The translations under genes and the position numbers were made by a program. The notes under the pieces are model-generated. The model did not search any database and had not been told where the DNA came from. It saw only the letters and a program-made list of their open reading frames with translations. A stretch of DNA of 64,000 bases from an uncultured Clostridia bacterium (GTDB lineage: Bacteria > Bacillota > Clostridia > Oscillospirales > Ruminococcaceae): positions 186,001-250,000 of the forward strand of contig CAMUJF010000001.1 in assembly GCA_947089135.1 (NCBI GenBank), given 5' to 3'. Below are positions 60,781 through 64,000 of the stretch, in pieces (positions within the stretch are counted from its first letter, which is position 1; each line of letters starts with the position of its first letter).

Positions 60781-61524
60781 ATGAGCAATATCGGCTACTA
60801 CACCGCCGCTTCCGGCGTAATAAGCTATCAGTACGCTATGGACGTTACGGCGAACAATCTGGCAAACGTGAACACTTTCGGTTTTAAGGCGTCGAGACCC
60901 TCCTTTGCGGATCTTATCTACACCGAGAGAAACAACGACAATACTGAGACCCAGTTCGGTCACGGCGTAAGGGTGCAGAAGACAGACATGATGTTCGAGC
61001 AGTCCCAGCTTAGGGAGACAGGGCGTATATTGGATTTTGCCGCTTTGGACGAGGGCTTCTTCGCTATACAGACTCCCGAAAACACCGTTAATTACACCAA
61101 GGACGGTTCGTTTATAATCACAAAGGAAAGCGAAGCGGAGGACGCGCCGTGGGTTTTGTGCAATTCCTGGGGAGGTTGGGTTCTCGATTATGACGGAAAC
61201 CGTATAGAGGTGCCTTTTAAGGAGAACGAGCCTACGGAAATAGACGACGTGGCTCTTGCGGAAATGGTGGGAGTGTACAGATTTGAAAATCCCTACGGTT
61301 TGGATATGGTGGGGGACAACTACTATATTGCAACTGATTCAAGCGGTCCCGCGCAGGCGGACGAGGGCGCGGGCAAAAAACAAAGGTGGCTTGAAGCGTC
61401 GGGAACGAACGTGGCTAACGAGATGTCCAAGGTCATTGAATACCAAAGAGCGTATCAGCTCAACGTTAATATGGTAAAGACTCACGACGAGCTTGAAAAC
61501 ATCATAAATAATCTCAGGAACTGA
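60781..61524 (+). CDS. flgG: Flagellar hook-basal body protein, FlgG/FlhP-like
   Basis: 247 residues. SNIGYYTAASGVISYQYAMD, then VTANNLANVNTFGFKASRPS, and the end LEASGTNVANEMSKVIEYQR are of the rod/hook family. Paralogue of the preceding gene. RBS AAAGGAACAG. It likely builds the distal rod with its neighbour. Confidence 0.85.
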   Translation: MSNIGYYTAASGVISYQYAMDVTANNLANVNTFGFKASRPSFADLIYTERNNDNTETQFGHGVRVQKTDMMFEQSQLRETGRILDFAALDEGFFAIQTPENTVNYTKDGSFIITKESEAEDAPWVLCNSWGGWVLDYDGNRIEVPFKENEPTEIDDVALAEMVGVYRFENPYGLDMVGDNYYIATDSSGPAQADEGAGKKQRWLEASGTNVANEMSKVIEYQRAYQLNVNMVKTHDELENIINNLRN

Positions 61525-61547
61525 TTCGGAGGGAAGGGTAAAGCATT

Positions 61548-62171
61548 ATGGCGATAAAAAATGTTGAACAGCTTCAGGATATGCATCTGGACGTCCTTAA
61601 AGAGCTGGGAAGCATCGGGTCGGGAAATGCTGCAAGCGCGCTTTCGGAGCTTTTGCAGTGCAATACGGACATAGCGGTTCCGTCCGTTAAGGTTCTTGAT
61701 TTCAGCGACGCGGTGAATTTTCTCGGCGGTCCCGAAAATATTGCAATAGGTATGCTTATAAGCATAAGCGGCGATATAACGGGAATGATGCTGTATGTTC
61801 TTCAGAAGTCCTTTGCAAGCAGAATGACAAAGGCTCTTTTCGGGTCGGAGATAGAAAATCTGCTCGAAATGAACGACATGGAAAAATCCTTTATTTCCGA
61901 GGTCGGAAATATTATGGGAGGCTCGTACATAAACGCGATAGCGGCTCTTACGGGAATGACTATAGATATCTCGGTACCCGTAATGACTGTGGACATGGTC
62001 GGGGCAATTCTTAGCGTTCCGGTCGTTGAGTTCGCACAGGTCGGAAATAAAGCGCTTTTTATTGACGACAGCTTCAAAATAGACGGCGGCGAAATAAAAA
62101 GCAACATGATACTTGTTCCCGAGATGGAGTCTCTTGAAACTCTTTTCACAAGACTGGGAGTGAGTGGATAA
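61548..62171 (+). CDS. cheC: CheY-P phosphatase CheC, first active-site motif altered
   Basis: 207 residues. CheC proteins carry two E-x-x-N active-site motifs. The first reads LKELGSIGSGNAAS, with Ser where Asn is expected; the second, SEVGNIMGGSYINAI, is intact. In Bacillus CheC the second site carries most activity, so the enzyme is probably still active. It removes phosphate from CheY and binds CheD. The stop overlaps the cheD start by one base. RBS GGAGGG. Confidence 0.9.
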   Translation: MAIKNVEQLQDMHLDVLKELGSIGSGNAASALSELLQCNTDIAVPSVKVLDFSDAVNFLGGPENIAIGMLISISGDITGMMLYVLQKSFASRMTKALFGSEIENLLEMNDMEKSFISEVGNIMGGSYINAIAALTGMTIDISVPVMTVDMVGAILSVPVVEFAQVGNKALFIDDSFKIDGGEIKSNMILVPEMESLETLFTRLGVSG

Positions 62172-62653
62172 TGGCAAACACTGTTACAGTTGGCATTGCG
62201 GATTTGAACGTTGTAAAGTCACCCGACACGCTGGTTACATACGCCCTCGGTTCATGCGTTGGTATCTGTCTGTACGATCCCGACAAAAAAATCGCCGGGC
62301 TGGCTCATATAATGCTGCCTTTAAGTACGGAGGCTGCACAAGGGCTCAACAACAAGCGCAGATACGCCGATACGGGCATAGCGGAGCTTATTCAGAAAAT
62401 GACTATGCTCGGTGCAAATAAGGCGCGTCTTACAGCCAAAATCGCCGGGGGGGCCCAGATGTTCAGTGTTAATTCAACGGTATTCAATATCGGAGAAAGA
62501 AATGTTGCGGCGGTGAAGCAGGTTTTAGCGTCGTATAGGATAAGAATAGTTGCGGAGGAAACAGGCGCAAATTTCGGACGCACTCAGTATTTTCACGGCG
62601 ATACGGGCATAATGGAGATCCGCGCCGCAACAAGACCTACTAAAATGTACTAA
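62171..62653 (+). CDS. cheD: Chemoreceptor glutamine deamidase CheD
   Basis: 160 residues. Catalytic Cys29 in YALGSCVGICLYD, His46 in GLAHIMLP, and the conserved KIAGGAQMF stretch. It deamidates Gln residues of chemoreceptors and stimulates CheC phosphatase, with CheY-P feedback between the two. It ends the operon, 40 bases before a strong terminator. Chemoreceptor genes are not in the window. Confidence 0.94.
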   Translation: MANTVTVGIADLNVVKSPDTLVTYALGSCVGICLYDPDKKIAGLAHIMLPLSTEAAQGLNNKRRYADTGIAELIQKMTMLGANKARLTAKIAGGAQMFSVNSTVFNIGERNVAAVKQVLASYRIRIVAEETGANFGRTQYFHGDTGIMEIRAATRPTKMY

Positions 62654-62693
62654 ATGCAGATCATAATACATCAAAAATACAAAAAGGGTATCG

Positions 62694-62731
62694 CTCCTGA
62701 GGGAGCGGTACCCTTGATTTTGTTTATATCC
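62694..62731. terminator. Bidirectional terminator between cheD and mazF
   Basis: AAGGGTA-t-CGCTCC (62694-62707) pairs with GGGAGCG-g-TACCCTT (62711-62725) around a 3-base loop, giving a 13-base-pair stem with one T/G mismatch. On the plus strand GATTTTGTTT follows; on the minus strand TTTTTG follows. It serves both convergent genes. Confidence 0.9.
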
Positions 62732-62756
62732 ACATAAGACAAAGACGCGCAAAGTC

Positions 62757-63113
62757 TTATGTAGCGTCGTTATGCAGACCGAAGCTGATGGACAGGGCGC
62801 TGTTGACTCTGGTCATTGCTGTGGGGTCAAGCTCTCCCATGCGTTCCTTGAGACGTTTTTTGTCGATCGTTCTGATCTGTTCGAGAAGAACTATACTGTC
62901 TTTTTGCAGTCCGCATTTGTCGGCGTTCAGCTCGATGTGTGTGGGCAGCTTTGTTTTTTCACGCTGGCTGGTTATCGCTGCGGCGATCACTGTGGGGCTG
63001 TGCTTGTTTCCCACGTCGTTCTGGACGATCAGTACGGGACGTATCCCGCCCTGTTCGGAACCCACAACGGGGCTGAGGTCTGCGTAATAAATTTCTCCCC
63101 TTTTTACTGACAC
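62757..63113 (-). CDS. mazF: MazF/NdoA-family endoribonuclease toxin, without adjacent antitoxin
   Basis: 118 residues from GTG 63113. The opening VKRGEIYYADLSPVVGSEQG and the RPVLIVQND segment are diagnostic, followed by TVIAAAITSQ, with the active-site region Arg and Thr, and the C-terminal LLEQIRTIDKKRL. MazF enzymes cut mRNA at short motifs. Start: GTG 63113 because AGGAG lies 9 bases before it; the ATG at 63119 is only 3 bases from that site. No MazE-like gene fits the short gap upstream. Confidence 0.92.
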   Translation of the reverse strand: MSVKRGEIYYADLSPVVGSEQGGIRPVLIVQNDVGNKHSPTVIAAAITSQREKTKLPTHIELNADKCGLQKDSIVLLEQIRTIDKKRLKERMGELDPTAMTRVNSALSISFGLHNDAT

Positions 63114-63393
63114 TTCCATACACTCCTATTTTACCGAGTTGCGGCTGCTTTGGAGCTGCCGCCTTATGGTATTATTGTTGACGGTTTTTGTGAAAATAAT
63201 CACCGTTTACAATTTTTCATATTCGGCAAATATATTGGGACATTTCATTATATGCAGAGAGGGTTGTACGGGGTCAGCGGCAAGAGAATACCGCTGAGGA
63301 GCAAAACAGGCTTTTAATTTAGCAGATAGAGAATGTATTTGCAATACGCAAAATAATGTCTTTCTTTCCGATAAATAAAATTTGCTTAAACTC

Positions 63394-63422
63394 TTGACAT
63401 ATATAGATCGCCGATATATAAT
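63394..63422 (+). promoter_or_regulatory. padR promoter
   Basis: TTGACA (63394-63399), a 17-base spacer and TATAAT (63417-63422), full consensus. The spacer itself contains TATATAGATC and GATATATA, a second imperfect copy of the operator half sites. Confidence 0.88.
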
Positions 63423-63423
63423 A

Positions 63424-63442
63424 TATATAGATAATCTATATA
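63424..63442. promoter_or_regulatory. PadR operator candidate
   Basis: TATATAGAT-a-ATCTATATA is a perfect 9-base inverted repeat with a one-base centre. It covers the predicted transcription start just downstream of the -10 element and lies 14 bases before the padR start. Binding here would block transcription, implying autorepression. Confidence 0.7.
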
Positions 63443-63455
63443 AGGAGGCTGCAAT

Positions 63456-63791
63456 ATGAAAATAAATAAAAGCCTTATTGCGGGCTCGGCGGGTATGCTT
63501 ATCCTGCGGCTGCTTGAGGAAAAGGAAATGTACGGCTACGAGATTATCGACGTTTTGGAAAAGCGTTCCGACAGTACCTTTGCCCTTAAAGCGGGAACGC
63601 TTTATCCCCTGCTCCATTCCCTTGAGCAGGCGGGTTATATCGTCTCCCGCGAGGCGGAGGCGGAAAACGGCAGAATGAGGAAGTACTACTCTATAACTGA
63701 CGAGGGTAGGAAGTTCCTGAAAAGCAAAAGCGATGAGTGGGAGCTTTTTTCTTGTGCGGTGAACAAGGTCATGAAAGGAGAAGCGTTATGA
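63456..63791 (+). CDS. PadR-family transcriptional regulator
   Basis: 111 residues, the PadR-s2 size class. Winged helix: ILRLLEEKEMYGYEIIDVLE, then TLYPLLHSLEQAGYIVSREA and MRKYYSITDEGRKFL, all typical. RBS AAGGAGG. The consensus promoter and palindrome upstream indicate autorepression. The end overlaps the next gene (ATGA), which is commonly the membrane partner controlled by such regulators. Confidence 0.93.
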   Translation: MKINKSLIAGSAGMLILRLLEEKEMYGYEIIDVLEKRSDSTFALKAGTLYPLLHSLEQAGYIVSREAEAENGRMRKYYSITDEGRKFLKSKSDEWELFSCAVNKVMKGEAL

Positions 63792-64000
63792 AAAAGTCGG
63801 ACTATATAAACACGGCACTGGAGCAGGTGCGGTGCAAAGCGGTACACGAAGCGCTGAAAAAGGAGCTTGAAGCCCATATCGACGACTGTGCGGAGGCTTT
63901 TGCGGACGAGGGATTTTCTCCCGAAGAGGCGGAGGAAAAAGCTGTCCACACTATGGGCGATCCCGTTGAAGCCGGAATACAGCTTGACAGGGTTCACCGT
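63788..64000 (+). CDS. Permease-prefix/DUF1700-like protein, N-terminal fragment
   Basis: 71 residues are visible before the window ends. A helical cytoplasmic domain: VHEALKKELEAHIDDCAEAF, then GFSPEEAEEKAVHTMGDPVE, the ELxxHIxD...GxxxEEAxxxAxxxMGDP pattern of the permease-prefix or DUF1700 domain that normally precedes membrane helices. Its start overlaps the padR stop, so the two are coupled and regulated together. Confidence 0.8.
   Translation, partial: MKKSDYINTALEQVRCKAVHEALKKELEAHIDDCAEAFADEGFSPEEAEEKAVHTMGDPVEAGIQLDRVHR

Noticed and set aside
63114..63393. A small MazE antitoxin gene upstream of mazF
   Set aside because: No open frame with a ribosome site of suitable size fits before the divergent padR promoter.

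Overview
The window looks like a chromosomal segment of a motile, spore-forming member of the Clostridia, most likely Oscillospiraceae/Ruminococcaceae. The evidence is: spoVAD and spoVAE sporulation genes; a Gram-positive type flagellar operon with FliY, CheC, CheD and a FlbD homologue; single-membrane lipoproteins; AGGAGG-like ribosome sites before nearly every gene; frequent TTG and GTG starts; TTGACA/TATAAT vegetative promoters in AT-rich gaps; and carbohydrate enzymes (a GH5 lipoprotein and a type I pullulanase). The species cannot be fixed from sequence reading alone. No rRNA, tRNA, CRISPR, prophage or transposase was seen.

Layout. 0-2.4 kb: the N-terminus of an RND/MMPL-type transporter diverges from a TetR regulator, followed by spoVAE and spoVAD on the minus strand. 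2.5-6.8 kb: a zinc-ribbon membrane protein, a NodB-type polysaccharide deacetylase, a bactofilin and an acidic membrane protein, which together resemble a cell-envelope or shape locus. 6.8-9.4 kb: superoxide dismutase (minus), then a MerR-GyrI regulator coupled to an AAC(3)-family acetyltransferase. 9.4-13.2 kb (minus): an internally duplicated lipoprotein, a GH5 lipoprotein and a 59-residue small protein that ends at a terminator. 13.3-17.1 kb: pullulanase, purine nucleoside phosphorylase and a membrane-anchored metallophosphoesterase. 17.1-17.9 kb: an 87-residue unknown protein and two tandem ribbon-helix-helix-like small proteins.

18-34.7 kb: arginine biosynthesis, argG, argH-argC, argJ, argB, argD, argF. 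Together these give the acetyl-recycling route from glutamate to arginine, apart from carbamoyl phosphate synthesis. The arg genes are interleaved with two lipoproteins, a HicA/HicB toxin-antitoxin pair, a MmcQ/YjbR protein, an AT-rich membrane protein, a multi-zinc-ribbon protein, a Fic protein whose motif has Gln where the catalytic His should be, a membrane lipase-like protein, and an alpha/beta hydrolase. A 250-base array of back-to-back hairpins (about 30,684-30,937) lies just before the argD promoter.

35-62.7 kb: one long flagellar/chemotaxis operon: flgB, flgC, fliE, fliF, fliG, fliH, fliI, fliJ, fliK, flgD, a TIGR02530-type gene, flgE, flbD, motA, motB, fliM, fliY, cheY, fliO, fliP, fliQ, fliR, flhB, flhA, fliA, flgF-like, flgG-like, cheC, cheD. 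It encodes the basal body, switch, export apparatus, stator, hook, sigma-28 and CheY-P phosphatase/deamidase functions. fliL, flhF, flhG, cheA, cheW and cheB, often found in equivalent operons, are absent here. The hook gene flgE is flanked by strongly structured noncoding RNA segments. A bidirectional terminator closes the operon.

62.7-64 kb: an orphan MazF-type endoribonuclease (minus), then a PadR-family regulator with a 19-base palindromic operator at its promoter, overlapping the start of a truncated downstream gene.
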